Shown in pieces: positions 51,015 to 63,689 of a stretch of 64,000 nt of DNA. The translations under genes and the position numbers were made by a program. The notes below the pieces were generated by a model that was given only the letters and a program-made list of their open reading frames with translations, was not told where the DNA came from and did no database searches. Origin of the DNA: Cacajao melanocephalus (lineage: Eukaryota > Chordata > Mammalia > Primates > Pitheciidae); NCBI GenBank assembly GCA_963573385.1, contig CAUYLG010048236.1, forward strand, positions 1 through 64,000, in the 5' to 3' direction. Position 1 is the stretch's first letter. Each line of letters begins with the position of its first letter.

Positions 51015-53260
51015 ACTTAGAGAGAGGTGCTTTCTTCCATGTGTAAAATGTCTATTAACATGTAACAAAAATATATATACAGATATTTGAAGCAGGATAC
51101 ACGAATCAATCAATGTAAAGGCAGGTGTCAGTTGATTGAAGGCATCAAACAAAACTGAGAGCAAGCTTTGACTTTTAGTGTCATTCATTGTCAAGAAAAT
51201 GTCCTGTGGAACCGGATGGGCAAACATCATTTTAGAAATAGAAAGAAATGGACACTGCCACTTCACTCTAATGTTCTGCATTGTTTCTATTTTCATTATT
51301 TTCTCTGTGGTAGCAAATAAAACAGATGCAGAGAATTCTAGCAAAGAAAGCATATATTTCCTTCTAATTGAAGTATTTGGAAAACTGAGGCCATCTAGAC
51401 TAGGTTAGCAGTGCATTAATTCATAACAGCAGTGGCCTCATAAATAATATCTGGATAGCAAGAAGAACCTCTGACATGAACTAGAACCTAGATAACAAAC
51501 TGATAGTACAGAAATAAAACTTGTTAGTAAAAGTGAACTTGGAGTTCCATCTTAAAACTGGTATTATTTACTTGGCCAAATGAGGTAATTAACCAAAGAA
51601 TGATTAACGAGTCTAAGGGATTAATTTATTTGATAGTACAAAGACAAGGTTCACTGAGCTTAGTGACAGATGTTAAAGAAGTGATAAGAACACCCTGTGT
51701 TTGCAAGCAAACCGAAGCCAAACCGTCTTAGTGAGCTGCTGACTTCAGATATACAAGCAGAAGACTCAGAGAAAGGACTTCATTGAAACAATGAGAAATT
51801 CTACAGTGTAAGAAATGCTGCAGGGAGAAAGGGAGTTAGAAATAGTGATAGTTTAAAATTCAATTAAAACTAAATTATTAGTAACTTAATGGTAATAGGG
51901 AAGGAAACAAAACAGCAACTCCTTAAAAAGGATTGACCAAAATATCCCAGAAGAGCAATATAAAATGCCCATTTGTTGGTTTCTTATCATTATAAATGAT
52001 GGACTATCAAAGCAACAGCAAACCCATTAATCAAGACTGTAAACAATTAAAATCTCTTTCCAGATCCGGGAAAGCATCAGAATTATCAAGACAGTGCCAA
52101 AAAAAGGAGCATAAATTTCAGCCAGCCCTTTGGATCTGGGAAGTGTTTAGGCTACCCAGCCAAAAAGTCAGAGAGCAAACAGTCTAAACTAAGCTGATAA
52201 CAACTGATCATTAATTAGAACTGAAGCCAAATATCTCAGTTTAGAGAAATATCTTGGCTACTCTGCTAAGAGCCAGAAAGCCAAAGGTCCAAGTTGGGTT
52301 CATTATCATTAATCACAGGCAAAGCTAGTGCCCAGAAAAGCCCCTATTAGTGAAGGGGTGCCTTTGAGAAGAAGCAGCCCCAAGAGAAGCTGGCAGGGAT
52401 GCTCCTGGGGAAAGTGAAGAGAAGATGGGGGCCCTGCCCACTGTGTTTGGGGGCCTGAACCCAAGGCTCAAGTCCCTGGAATTAATCACATAGAACAATT
52501 ATAGCATTAGAGGACACACTGATCATCTAATAACTTGCCTTTACTGCAAAGACTTTTTTAAAAAGGAGATTTTTGGTCTTGGAATCCTACTGAAGTAGGA
52601 GGAAGAAGGTACAGTAGAGGTGGAGGAAGGGAGCAATAATGATGATTTGGGTCAAAGGTGTCCAACGGGAAATTAAATGCTGATAGCACCAAAAGTCAGC
52701 CACCAAATGGAAGTACGAAAGATGACAGTGAGTGATCATGGCAAGTGACCACATAGGGATAGTTTTGAGGGGATTTAAGAATTAGATGCCATTTACAATT
52801 CATACATACTCATATTTAATGCCTGTCCACATCCATAAGAAAACTTGTTTTTCTATCTAATTGGAGAAAGCACTAGGTGTCTTTTCATACATGTATCTAT
52901 TTTCCGTATAATAATACTGTATTTCATGGGTTCTAGGCTGTACACTATTTTTGCATTTTAGTATCTGAAGTCAGAATGTATCTTAAAGTCAATGACATGT
53001 CATAGTATAATTGGGGTGTTTTTATTATTGGTGCCTAAAACAGTGATGTTTCTTACCATTGTTGCCATTTAGATGTGATTTAGTTCACAAACAGCTCTCA
53101 CTTATTCAATAGTTATGCTGTATTTCACTCTGTGGTATGTCTGTGCTGTAATGGAGAATATGGGTGTGGCCAAGGTGGAACGGCAGATCAGTACCAACCA
53201 GGGAAGAGACCAGTGCATGATTCAGGTTGCTGAGAACAGATAACATGCAAACCAGACTCA
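51015..53260. other. 2.2 kb without recognised repeats or genes
   Basis: This is the longest stretch in which I can name no element. It is AT-rich, with short CT-poor runs. It may be single-copy or made of very old repeats. Confidence 0.4.
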
Positions 53261-53264
53261 ATTA

Positions 53265-53650
53265 GCATAGAATTTACTCACAGTAAGAGGAAAGAGGATG
53301 TGCACAGGATCCAGCCCCGTGTAATGCTTTGGTCCCCCGTGGCTGGCAGATCTGTTCCACAGCCAACTTCAGCTTCATGCTGCAGCAGAAGGACCGCAAC
53401 CCTTGTCCCATGTGGTTTGAAATACAGAAAGTGGGGTGCATGACGGAGGGCCACTGGAGCATGAATAGCTAAGCAGTTCCAGGAGAGGTTTGCATGCGCC
53501 AAACGCAGCAGGAACAGGGACACGCTGGGTGTGCTCTGAGCTCTTTGCATGTAATGCTATTTGTGCACTTGCCAGCACATCCTGTATGGAGTACAATGTT
53601 CTTCTTGGAAACAGAGGGGAGGCACCCGGCTGCACTTGGACCCTTCCTTC
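53265..53650. other. Unassigned, more GC-rich segment
   Basis: Three overlapping minus-strand frames (62, 90 and 86 residues) run together here. None shows a domain and the frames contradict each other. An LTR origin is possible but unproven. Confidence 0.35.
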
Positions 53651-53654
53651 ACAC

Positions 53655-53880
53655 TATACACATATTTTGTGCTAACTCTTCATTAAAGCCTTATAACAGC
53701 ACAGGGCAAGTTTGGCTCTATGGTAGTTTTCTCCGTTTCATAAATGAGGAAACTGAGGTTCTAACATGGCAAATAATGTGCCCAAGGTCACACTGCTAAT
53801 AAGTGAGGCAGCCAGGACCTGAACACAGGTCCATGCAGCTTCAGAGCCTGCGCACTTAACCGGAATGCTTACACCTCCCT
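53655..53880 (-). mobile_element. MIR SINE
   Basis: CCGTTTCATAAATGAGGAAA, TGTGCCCAAGGTCACACTGC and TAATAAGTGAGGCAGCCAGG match the reverse-complement MIR. Confidence 0.88.
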
Positions 53881-53884
53881 GTCT

Positions 53885-55095
53885 CTTCCAAGAAGATGGT
53901 CTTTGGAGAAGAAATAATATTGATAATTTACTTGGATAGGGTAGGTGTAGAGGAGGTGGAAGAAAATGGAAAAAGTTCTTTTTAAGCAAGAGGAATACTA
54001 CAGGTAAGCAGACTCTCACCCTTGTTGTTTGATGCCATCTATAATTGAAGGTGTTCATTCCAGGAAGACGGCTTTGTGAATGGTGAGAGTGGTGTCTCCA
54101 AGCCTGCTCTGTGTATATCTGTTCATACAGGGCCTCAGAAACCTGAATGAGTAAGATATTTAGTCCCTGGTGTTCAGATAGTGTGCGAGAAACTTGTACC
54201 ACTTTACCGCCACTGAAAGATGCACGTTGTATTCCTGGAAGAGTTGATTAAATTTCTCAGTGTCTTAATCACCTAAAGAAGGAATCACACAAACACTGTA
54301 TCCAAACCTGAACTCTGGGCTCTGTACATATGCATGTGGAGTATGTGTGTGCGTGTGCATGTTTATGTGTGTGTATGTGGAATGTGTGTGTATGTGGAGT
54401 GTGTATGTATGTAGTGTGTGTGTGTTCAGAGATACATACCATTTTAAAAGCTGTAAAACATAATTACTTGGGTAAGTTTTGAACATGTGTGATATTTCAC
54501 AAATACCACTCTGATAGATCTAGGGCATGTTTACATATTTTAAAACACATTAGGATAATTTCCATTCAAAAACGTGTATTTCACCCCAAATGCTATGTAA
54601 ATGGTAATTTTGAATGCATAAGTACATTTTTGGTTAAAGAGAACATCATCATCACTTAATATATTACTGGAGATACACACAGATGTTGTTTATGCTTATG
54701 TTTTATGTAAATTGCCTTTCAGTGGGAAGAAATGTATACATGAGATTTAAACTTGCTATTTCTTATATATTTAGTGTATGTAGTTTGTTTACATTTCACA
54801 GAAAGCAAATATAGAAAAGCAAGAGAAACCAGCATATTGTACCAAGCTTTCTGACAGTGTTGAATTAAATGACATTAATTTGTTAACCTTCAGAAATGCT
54901 CACATATTAAGAGACCATTTAAGAAGGGTGTATTTTCCCATTGTGCTCTGAGTACACCAGTTTCAGTAGTAAAGTTGTCTTTTTCATGTTTCCTGAGGGC
55001 ACAGTCATTTGCACCATCCTTTCTTTGCTCGTGGTGACCCTTCAGACCCTATGACCATCTCAGAATGTGCTTCATGTGGCTTTGTTCAATCCTAC
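53885..55095. other. No gene; includes a degenerate (TG)n tract
   Basis: TG-rich repeat at 54339-54425 with GTATGTGGA units. The rest is AT-rich and unassigned. Confidence 0.5.
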
Positions 55096-55098
55096 TCG

Positions 55099-55920
55099 TG
55101 TTAGTAACCCGTGGCTGCTGTAACAAGTTACTATAAACCCGGTGGCTTAAAACAACATAAAGGTATTATCTCTCAGTTCTGCAGGCCAGAAACCTGACAT
55201 CCATTTCACTAGGCTGAATGAAGGGGTCAGAAGGGCCTGTTCTCTCTGGAGGCTTAGTGGAGAATCTGCTCCTTTGCTTTTTCCAACTTCTGGTGGCTGT
55301 TAGCCATCCTTGACTCATGGCTGCACCACTCCACTCTCTACCTCCACGGTCACCTTGCCTCCTCCTCTTCTGTCTGTGTCATCTATCTCTCCTTGTCTCT
55401 TATAGGACACCTGTGATTAGAATTAGGGCCCACCCAGATAATCCAGGATAATCTCTCCATGTTAGGATCCTTGCTATGGACTGAATGTTTGTGTCTGCCC
55501 CAAATTCACATGTTGAAACCAATCCCCAGTGTAATGGTATTTGGGAGTAATTAGGGTTGGATGAGGTCATGAAGATGGGTGCCTCATGATGGGATTAGTG
55601 CTCTTAGAAAATGAGAAAGAGATGTGAGAGCTGTCTCTACCACCTAAGGATACATCAAGAAGGCAGCCTTCTGCAGACCAGGAAGAGGGCCCTCACCAGG
55701 CACCAAGTCAACTGGCACCTTGATCTTGGACCTCCCAACCCCTAAAGAGATGTTTGCTGTTTAAGCCACGCAGTTTATGGTATTTTGTTACAGCTGCCCA
55801 AACGGAATAACACAATCCTTGATGTCATCTCCAAAGGCCCTTTTCCTTTATAAGGTAAAGGGTACAGGTTATAGGGATCCAGACCTGATATCTTTGGGTG
55901 GCCATTTTTCAGCCTACCTT
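55099..55920 (-). mobile_element. MaLR-type LTR split by a second LTR
   Basis: Left part 55099-55471 has GGTGGCTTAAAACAACATAA, AGTTCTGCAGGCCAGAAACC and CCACCCAGATAATCCAGGAT. Right part 55820-55920 has GATGTCATCTCCAAAGGCCC and GGGTGGCCATTTTTCAGCCT. Together they are the reverse complement of one MaLR-type LTR from 3' to 5'. Confidence 0.88.
55472..55814 (+). mobile_element. MLT1A-like solo LTR with 5-bp TSD
   Basis: It starts TGCTATGGACTGAATG and ends TAACACA. It includes GATGGGATTAGTGCTCTTAG, CAGACCAGGAAGAGGGCCCT and TTTAAGCCACGCAGTTTATG. The flanking ATCCT copies (55467-55471 and 55815-55819) are exact and of the length expected for MaLR/ERVL. Confidence 0.93.
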
Positions 55921-55924
55921 ACTA

Positions 55925-56325
55925 CCATTCTCCTAACCAACCTCAAGTCTCAGCTTTTCCATGAAGTAGGAAAACGGAGACAGTGCTGAACTAGGAATTA
56001 GGGAACTAGACTCCAGTTTTGACTTAGAACAAACTTGCTTTTTTACTTTGGGCTATCACTTTGGACCTCAATCTCCTTGATGTAAAACAGATGAGGCCAA
56101 TGCAACTTCGTCAATAAGGCTGCCATATTTTGGGTGGGGTAATTCTTTGCTATGAAGGACTTTAATATAGCATATCTGGCCCTAAATGCCTGGTCAAGAT
56201 GACAACCCTCACCCACATTTCACGGAGAGTCACTGAAATAGAACATCTCTCAGATGCCTTTAAAAAAGAATACTACATTTATTGATGAGATTGTCCCCTG
56301 ATTTAGAAGTAACACATGTCATGCC
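55925..56325. other. Unassigned sequence
   Basis: No recognised repeat or gene. Confidence 0.35.
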
Positions 56326-56443
56326 AGTTAATTGAAATAGTTTCAGAAACATTGAAATAGTTTTAAGTACCAACAAGAAAGAAAATCACCCAAGATAATT
56401 GCTGCCAGCATTTTGACGTTATTCCTCCAGTCTTTTTCCATGC

Positions 56444-56982
<539 letters not shown>

Positions 56983-57270
56983 TACGTTTTAAAATTCAAA
57001 TTAGATCTCGCTATACATTCTGTTTCATAATTTCCTTGTTATTCTAAATAATACACTATTAATATTCCTTCACATTATGAAATACTCTTCTATGAGTTGA
57101 TTTTTTAAATGAAATTTATACATGGGTCACTGATCTAAAACACTGTGAGTCACACCACTCTAACCCCTATAAATACAGTATATCTATCTTTTTCATCTCC
57201 TGGTTTTGGTACCACCATTTTGGCACTAGATTGTATTATGCTTTTATTCTCCTTTTTATTATTATTATTA

Positions 57271-57564
57271 TTTTTTTTTTTTTGAGACGGGGTCTTGCTC
57301 TGTTGCCTAGGCTGGAGTGCAGTCATGTGATCTTGGTTCACTGCAACTTCCACCTCCCAGGTTCAAGCAATTCTCTTGCCTCAGCCTCCTGAGTAGCTGG
57401 GACTATAGGCACGTGCCACCATGCCCGGCTAGCTTTTGTATTTCTAGTAGAGACAGGGTTTCACAATATTGGCCAAGCTGGTCTTGAACTCCTCACCTTG
57501 TGATCTGCCAGCCTTGGACTCCCAAACTGCTGGGATAACAGGCATGAGCCACCACACCTGGCCA
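57271..57564 (-). mobile_element. Alu
   Basis: Full-length minus-strand Alu preceded by a (TTA)n/T run. The right edge abuts a MIR. Confidence 0.94.
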
Positions 57565-57565
57565 A

Positions 57566-57750
57566 CATATATTAATTCAATTAATCCTCACAGAAAGCAT
57601 ATTAGGTAGGTACTCTAAGAAGGAAACTGAGGCACAGAGAAACCAATTAACTTGCCCAAGTCCACACAGCTAATAAATGGCAAAGCTGGTATTTCAGCTA
57701 GGGTAGCATCACTCCTGAAGTCTGTATTCTTAACCCTTCTACCATGTTGA
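57566..57750 (-). mobile_element. MIR SINE
   Basis: AGGAAACTGAGGCACAGAGA, AACTTGCCCAAGTCCACACA and TGGCAAAGCTGGTATTTCAG match the reverse-complement MIR. Confidence 0.9.
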
Positions 57751-57755
57751 CTCTT

Positions 57756-58002
57756 TTCTTTTGTTTAGACGGAGTCTTGCTCTATCACCAGTCTGGAGTG
57801 CAGTGGCGCGATCCCGGCTCACTGCAACTTCTGTTTTCTTATTTCAAGCAATTCTCTGCCTGACTAATTTTTTTTTGTATTTTTAATAGAGATAGGGGTT
57901 CACCATGTTGGCCAGGATGGTCTCAATCTTTTGACCTCGTGATCCACCCACCTCGGCCTCCCAAAGTGCTGGGATTACAGACGTGAGCCACCACACCTGG
58001 CC
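57756..58002 (-). mobile_element. Alu with perfect TSD and internal deletion
   Basis: The segment CTCTGCCTGACTAATTTTT shows about 50 bp lost between the first monomer and the linker. The TSD CCATGTTGACTCTT is exact at 57742-57755 and 58003-58016. Confidence 0.95.
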
Positions 58003-58019
58003 CCATGTTGACTCTTAAA

Positions 58020-58615
58020 AGGGCAAAAAGGAGAACTGGGCATGGTGGTAGCAGTAGTCTTCATCTCTGAGGAGTCTAGGAGCGGGGTCAACCTGCATCA
58101 CATGGGTGATGGTTAATCATTTGGTGCCCCTTCCAAGGAAAGCACCTATTCTTTAGGTGCTTCTTCTATATTGATTTAGCTGTGTTAGACAAATTAGCAA
58201 AGGATGTCCTGTTATTTCTACTCTAGAGCACTATCTGTTTCTGAGGGAAGAGGATACATTACATATTGCTAGTTAAATCTGAAGTCCTGCTTGCAGACTT
58301 GAGTGCCAGTATGTCAGCACCCTTTAAAGACTGGCACCCCAGGCATTGTGCAGCTGCCTGGCACTTTGTCTAGCTCTGACTAGAAGCTGGAGGCAGGCAG
58401 TGTCCCTTGGCTGCCTCTGGCATCTGGGGGAGTGGGTGTTCCTACTTCCTTCTGTCTCAGCTGTTAACTGATAGGAAGAGTGACATTCTCCAAACCAGAG
58501 AAATGATCAGGCCAAGTGTTATTTAAATGCTGACAAAATGATTCAAAACACTCATTAAACAATGTTATTCATGTCATTATTATATATTTTATTTACATAT
58601 TATTCATGAATAATT
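58020..58615. other. Unassigned; AT-rich end
   Basis: No gene. 58560-58620 is almost pure A/T with palindromic ATTATTCATGAATAATTAT. Confidence 0.45.
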
Positions 58616-58619
58616 ATTT

Positions 58620-58909
58620 GTTTAATAATTAATGAAAGAGTCCATGTGCCAGGCATAGTTCTGTGTGCTGGAGACACCACATTTTGTAAACAGATGAAAT
58701 AAAGAAACTTGCCAAGTTCTGCCCTCATGGAGTTTACTTCATAAAGGGGAAGCCAGACAAAACCAGACAGACATAGGCTAGGCTCTCAGGCAGTGATGGC
58801 TGCTAGGAAGAAAAAGCAGTGGCAAGAGGACTGAGTTGATTGGGATGGGTACAGAGAAGGGAAGCTGTGGGGATGGTGCAGGCTTGGTGTGATCAAGAAA
58901 GCCAGGGCA
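58620..58909 (-). mobile_element. L2 fragment
   Basis: CATGTGCCAGGCATAGTTCT and CTGCCCTCATGGAGTTTACT follow the reverse complement of the L2 3' region. Confidence 0.8.
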
Positions 58910-59238
<329 letters not shown>

Positions 59239-59423
59239 CCAGTGCAACTAATAAGGAACAGGTAAGGTGCAGAGTGATGAGAGGCAATGCTGAACACGAG
59301 ACAGGGGCTAGGTCATGGGGGTCCTGAATGTGTTATTAAAGGCAGGACAGGAAAATAGCGATGGATTTTTTTTTCCCTTGAGAAGAGGGTAAAGAGTATT
59401 GGGGATTTGTGGCGGGTGGGAAG

Positions 59424-59537
59424 TGTTGTCTCGTTATGTTGCCCAGTCTGGTCTCAAACTCCTGGGCTCAAGGGATCCTCCCACCTCAGCCTCCTGAGTA
59501 ACTGGGATTATAGGCATAAGCCACTGCACTGGGCTGT
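59424..59537 (-). mobile_element. Alu 5' fragment (monomer-like)
   Basis: TCTCGTTATGTTGCCCAGTC through GGCATAAGCCACTGCACTGG is the left part of a minus-strand old Alu or FLAM. It has no A tail. Confidence 0.85.
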
Positions 59538-59539
59538 CA

Positions 59540-59840
59540 GTGACATGGATTTTGAATCAGGAAGAGATATGGTTGGATTTTCATTGTCAACATCCATTAT
59601 GGAGCCATGTGGAAGACAGATCCAGGATGAGAGCGGGAGAGGCTGGGAGGCTGGTTAGGAGCTGCTGCAGAAAGATGATGGGGGCTTGACCAGGTGGTAA
59701 TGTAAGGGGTGAAAAATGGTCAGATTTGGAACGTAATTTTGAAATTGGAGTTGATGGATTAGTTGTGGGGTGGGAGAGAAAGAAAGCAAAGAAGACTTCT
59801 GCTTTTTCCCCTTCAGGGGTAGGCAGTGGGGCAGTAAATG
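59540..59840 (-). mobile_element. L2 ORF2 fragment
   Basis: GGTTAGGAGCTGCTGCAGAA, GATGATGGGGGCTTGACCAG and GTTGATGGATTAGTTGTGGG are antisense to the L2/CR1 reverse-transcriptase C-terminal region (LDYC...LL part). The frame is broken. Confidence 0.65.
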
Positions 59841-59997
59841 CCAAAACTAAAGAAAATATTAAATTTGCTTTATTAGATATCTTAGTAACACATTTCGTTG
59901 AATAAATGAGTCAGTGGGGAGTTCCATGCTGAAGGTCTAATTGGGGGTTACCAGTGTATACATGTTATTTAAATCCATGGAAATAATCATTTAGAGC

Positions 59998-60620
<623 letters not shown>

Positions 60621-60639
60621 GCTTTAGACAAAGGGCGAG

Positions 60640-61080
60640 TATAGTAAAAAAGAAATTTTTGAGGATTGTACCCATGGGGCATTCCATGATGTAGCAGTTG
60701 GGAAGAGAGGGATCGTGGTGTAAAAAGGACTAAAAAGGAAGCAGCCTCAGAGGGAGAACACCCAGGAGGATGTGGTGTTCTGGAAACCAAGTGAAAAAAT
60801 ATGTTAAGAAAGAGGGAGCAGGAATCTTAGAGACCGCTGAGAGGTGACATACAATGTGACTAGAAAGTGACTGTTGGACTCAGCAACATTGTTGGTGTCC
60901 TTGCTGGTTTCAGTGTCTATGTATGTGGTGGCGTGGGAATGGCAATGGCAGGAAAACCTAGTCAGAGTTGCCTAAAAAGGGAATTCAGGTGGCGATTAGA
61001 GCATCAGTTATAGAAATTTGGCCCTGCAGAGGAGCAGAACAATGGAGGTGCCAAGGAATAGGGGTTCAAAGGAAATGTTT
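60640..61080 (-). mobile_element. L2 ORF2 fragment
   Basis: AGAACACCCAGGAGGATGTG, AGACCGCTGAGAGGTGACAT and CAGCAACATTGTTGGTGTCC are antisense to the L2 reverse-transcriptase region. The LSA of DLSAAFDT is still visible on the minus strand. Confidence 0.6.
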
Positions 61081-61084
61081 GCTT

Positions 61085-61455
61085 AAGGGAAATATAATTT
61101 TAAACTAGCTACTAACTTATTTTTATTCTCTGTTAAGCTTTTGACCTAAATAAATCATCTTGCAAATATTTATTAGCTTGCAGTCAGCTTCTAAATTTAT
61201 TTTATCAGAAATAAGAAATGCTAAGAATTTTAAAGGAGTACCCGTATTTGGATTGGCCCACAAAATCATTGTGAACAGTGGTCTAGGATTACAAAAATCT
61301 ATTTTTAGAGTAACTAACTTTACTAACACAATGGATTGTACACAGTTCCCTAAAACATAGAGCTGTGATATTATCTGTGTTGCAGTACAAGCATGTGAAA
61401 TTCTTGAACTTTGGAATAGAACATAAATTCCAGACTTCTTGTATTACATTATGAT
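61085..61455. other. Unassigned AT-rich sequence
   Basis: No recognised repeat or gene. Confidence 0.35.
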
Positions 61456-61459
61456 TGGT

Positions 61460-61540
61460 CATCATATCTTATTAACAGTTAGTGCACCTCATGGCACGAA
61501 AAAAGTGCTTAATATAATTGAATGAATGAATGAAGATAAT
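61460..61540 (+). mobile_element. Possible L2 3' tail
   Basis: AAAAAGTGCTTAATATAATT then GAATGAATGAATGAAG looks like the end and TGAA tail of L2. Confidence 0.5.
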
Positions 61541-61544
61541 CTCA

Positions 61545-62395
61545 GCATGCAAAACACCAAAGAGCCTAGCAATACCCAAGAATTCACCAACAGATGGCAC
61601 CATGCTGTTTCCCATAAGAGCGTATATAGAAACAATGTTAAAGATCACGTTCAATTCCAATTTCAAGTGCTGGTTAAGGGTAGAAATGGAATCCTCAGGA
61701 ATATATTTTACTACTTTAAATTTTATAGCTGAATTATTAAAACATGTTCATATGTGTCTATTTGCTTATAAATAGCTAAATTCTCTAAGTTAGGCCCTTT
61801 CCTTAGGTCAGAACTTGGAAAAAAAAGTCAGATAGATTTGTAGATCAGAGAAAGAAGGTACCCACAGGTTATTATTATTAAAATATTTGTGAATACAAAC
61901 AAGTCAGGTTGCCCAATCCATTCTCCCTGAGAGATTAAAATCCTTCAATGGCAATAAAAACAAGGATGTTTCGCGTACATCGGAGCACTGGCATGATGCT
62001 TTAGAGCAAATGTTGCACTTTGCGGTTCCACTGTGTTTAGACTGGAGGTGACAAGGACCAACCTAAACACTCAGTGTGCTAGACAATCCAATATGGTCTT
62101 CACAGACTACGTGTAAAATATTCTCTGGAGGGCCACATGTAAACAGAACTCCCACTGTGACCCTCATTACTTTTTCTGTAGAAGCGCTTATGGTTTTTCC
62201 TATGCCCATTATTTAACCTGCAGATCTGAGAAGTGGATGGATGTGTTTTAAGACAACAGTGTGGTGAAAAGGCCACAGCCTGGCAGCTCCTATAGCCTGG
62301 AGAGTCACACACAGTATAGACAGGGCAACAGCAGCGGCATGAGCAACCTCACAGTATTAATCATTTACTTAACCATTTGAGATGAGTGCCTGCTA
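61545..62395. other. Unassigned sequence
   Basis: No recognised repeat or gene. Confidence 0.35.
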
Positions 62396-62398
62396 TCA

Positions 62399-62400
62399 CT

Positions 62401-62438
<38 letters not shown>

Positions 62439-62451
62439 GTCTGTCTCTCTA
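62399..62451. repeat. (TC)n microsatellite
   Basis: Two runs of TC dinucleotides separated by CC, followed by TGTCTGTC. Confidence 0.95.
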
Positions 62452-62454
62452 CCT

Positions 62455-62785
62455 AGTCTCATCATGAAGTCTCTATCTCAGAGGCAGATACAACCTGCAG
62501 ATAAATGCAACTGGCCAAAGCTAAGAAAGTCAGTGCTTTTGGATTGTCTGGGCCCTGCCACAATGGAGCAAGACAAGAGATACCCAGAGTTTCCAGTCCC
62601 TCCTCGCTGTCTCTTCCTTCATGAGCCTGGTGACTGAGGTTTCAGGGAAAGTCAAGCAGGGCTAGTTTGGGCCCCCCGGAGGGTTAGTAAGATCTACTCA
62701 GGTGCTGGTATGTCTGATATAGCACATACCCTGCCAGTAGGATTATCAGTGAATTTCTTGAGAATAACACCACTCTGAACTTTCA
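62455..62785. other. Unassigned sequence
   Basis: No recognised repeat or gene. Confidence 0.35.
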
Positions 62786-62789
62786 AAGG

Positions 62790-63130
62790 TATGCCCATAA
62801 ATGACTAAACATTTAAATGATACTTTAGATATCTCTCCATTCTCTTCATGTTCTCTTCTACCTGAGTACACTCCTCAATTGCTTTTGTGGGCTTTTCCCA
62901 TCTTTATTTTATTGGGGCTCCACCCCAGGGATTGGTCACTAGTCCACTCTAATTCACCCATTGACTCAGTTACTACCTGGAGGATGAAGATTCTAGACTT
63001 CTTTCCTGTGCCACTGCCTCCTCTCTCTGGCATCTGATCCTCTCTTCCTAAATGTTCCATTAGTATCTTAAATGCAGTATTTGAGGGAAAAACATCTCAT
63101 CATTCACTTCCCACATCTACTGCTTTTTTG
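62790..63130 (+). mobile_element. L2 ORF2 fragment (decayed)
   Basis: CTAAATGTTCCATTAGTATC then AACATCTCATCATTCACTTC resembles L2 (GATGTCCCACAGGCACCTCA, GAACTCATCATCTTCCCACC). The reading frame is lost. Confidence 0.5.
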
Positions 63131-63326
63131 CATTGACCTTTCGTGTATACGTACTACATGTGAAAGGTTTCCAGTATCATATTTGTACTTAAAGAAAGAA
63201 CATGCGTAATTATAAAACAGAAATTCATGAAGACTTCATCAACTTCAGAATGAGCACATTAATCAATATGATTGCATCTGTATGGAGCTTCACTCCCTCA
63301 ACCTCTTGACTCCTTCAAGGAGACAT

Positions 63327-63655
63327 ATTAGTTTCCTATTGCCTCTGTGACAAATTCCCACAAATGTAATGGCTTAAAACAGCAGAAATTTATTATCTTG
63401 CAGTACTGGAGAGCAGAAGTGTAAAGTGAGTCAGTAGGGCTGCATTCCTTGCGGGGGCTCTGGAGTTTGTATCTAAGGGAAAAGCCATTTCCTTGCCTTT
63501 TCTTGCTTTAGAGGCTGAAGCGTTCCTTGGCTCATTGCCTCTTCCGCCATGTTCAAAGCCAGCATCACATCTTCAAATCCCTCTTTATCTCTGACCTCTG
63601 CTTCTGAAACAAGCCCAATTTTCTCATAGAACTGATGTTTAAGGTTTCTTTTGAA
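63327..63655 (-). mobile_element. MaLR (MLT1-like) LTR, 3' part
   Basis: TGGCTTAAAACAGCAGAAAT then TTATTATCTTGCAGTACTGG is the reverse complement of the MLT1 end (TTTCTGTTGTTTTAAGCCA). TTCCTTGGCTCATTGCCTCT follows. Confidence 0.8.
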
Positions 63656-63689
63656 TAAACGTAGAAATTGACCCTCTCAGTCTTAAAAC

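Noticed and set aside
53738..54202. 154-residue minus-strand frame
   Set aside because: Its C-terminal part is MIR sequence and the rest shows no domain or splice context.
62399..62451. Polypyrimidine tract with downstream AG as a 3' splice site
   Set aside because: It is a plain (TC)n microsatellite, and the following frame (62386-62637) has no domain or matching donor.
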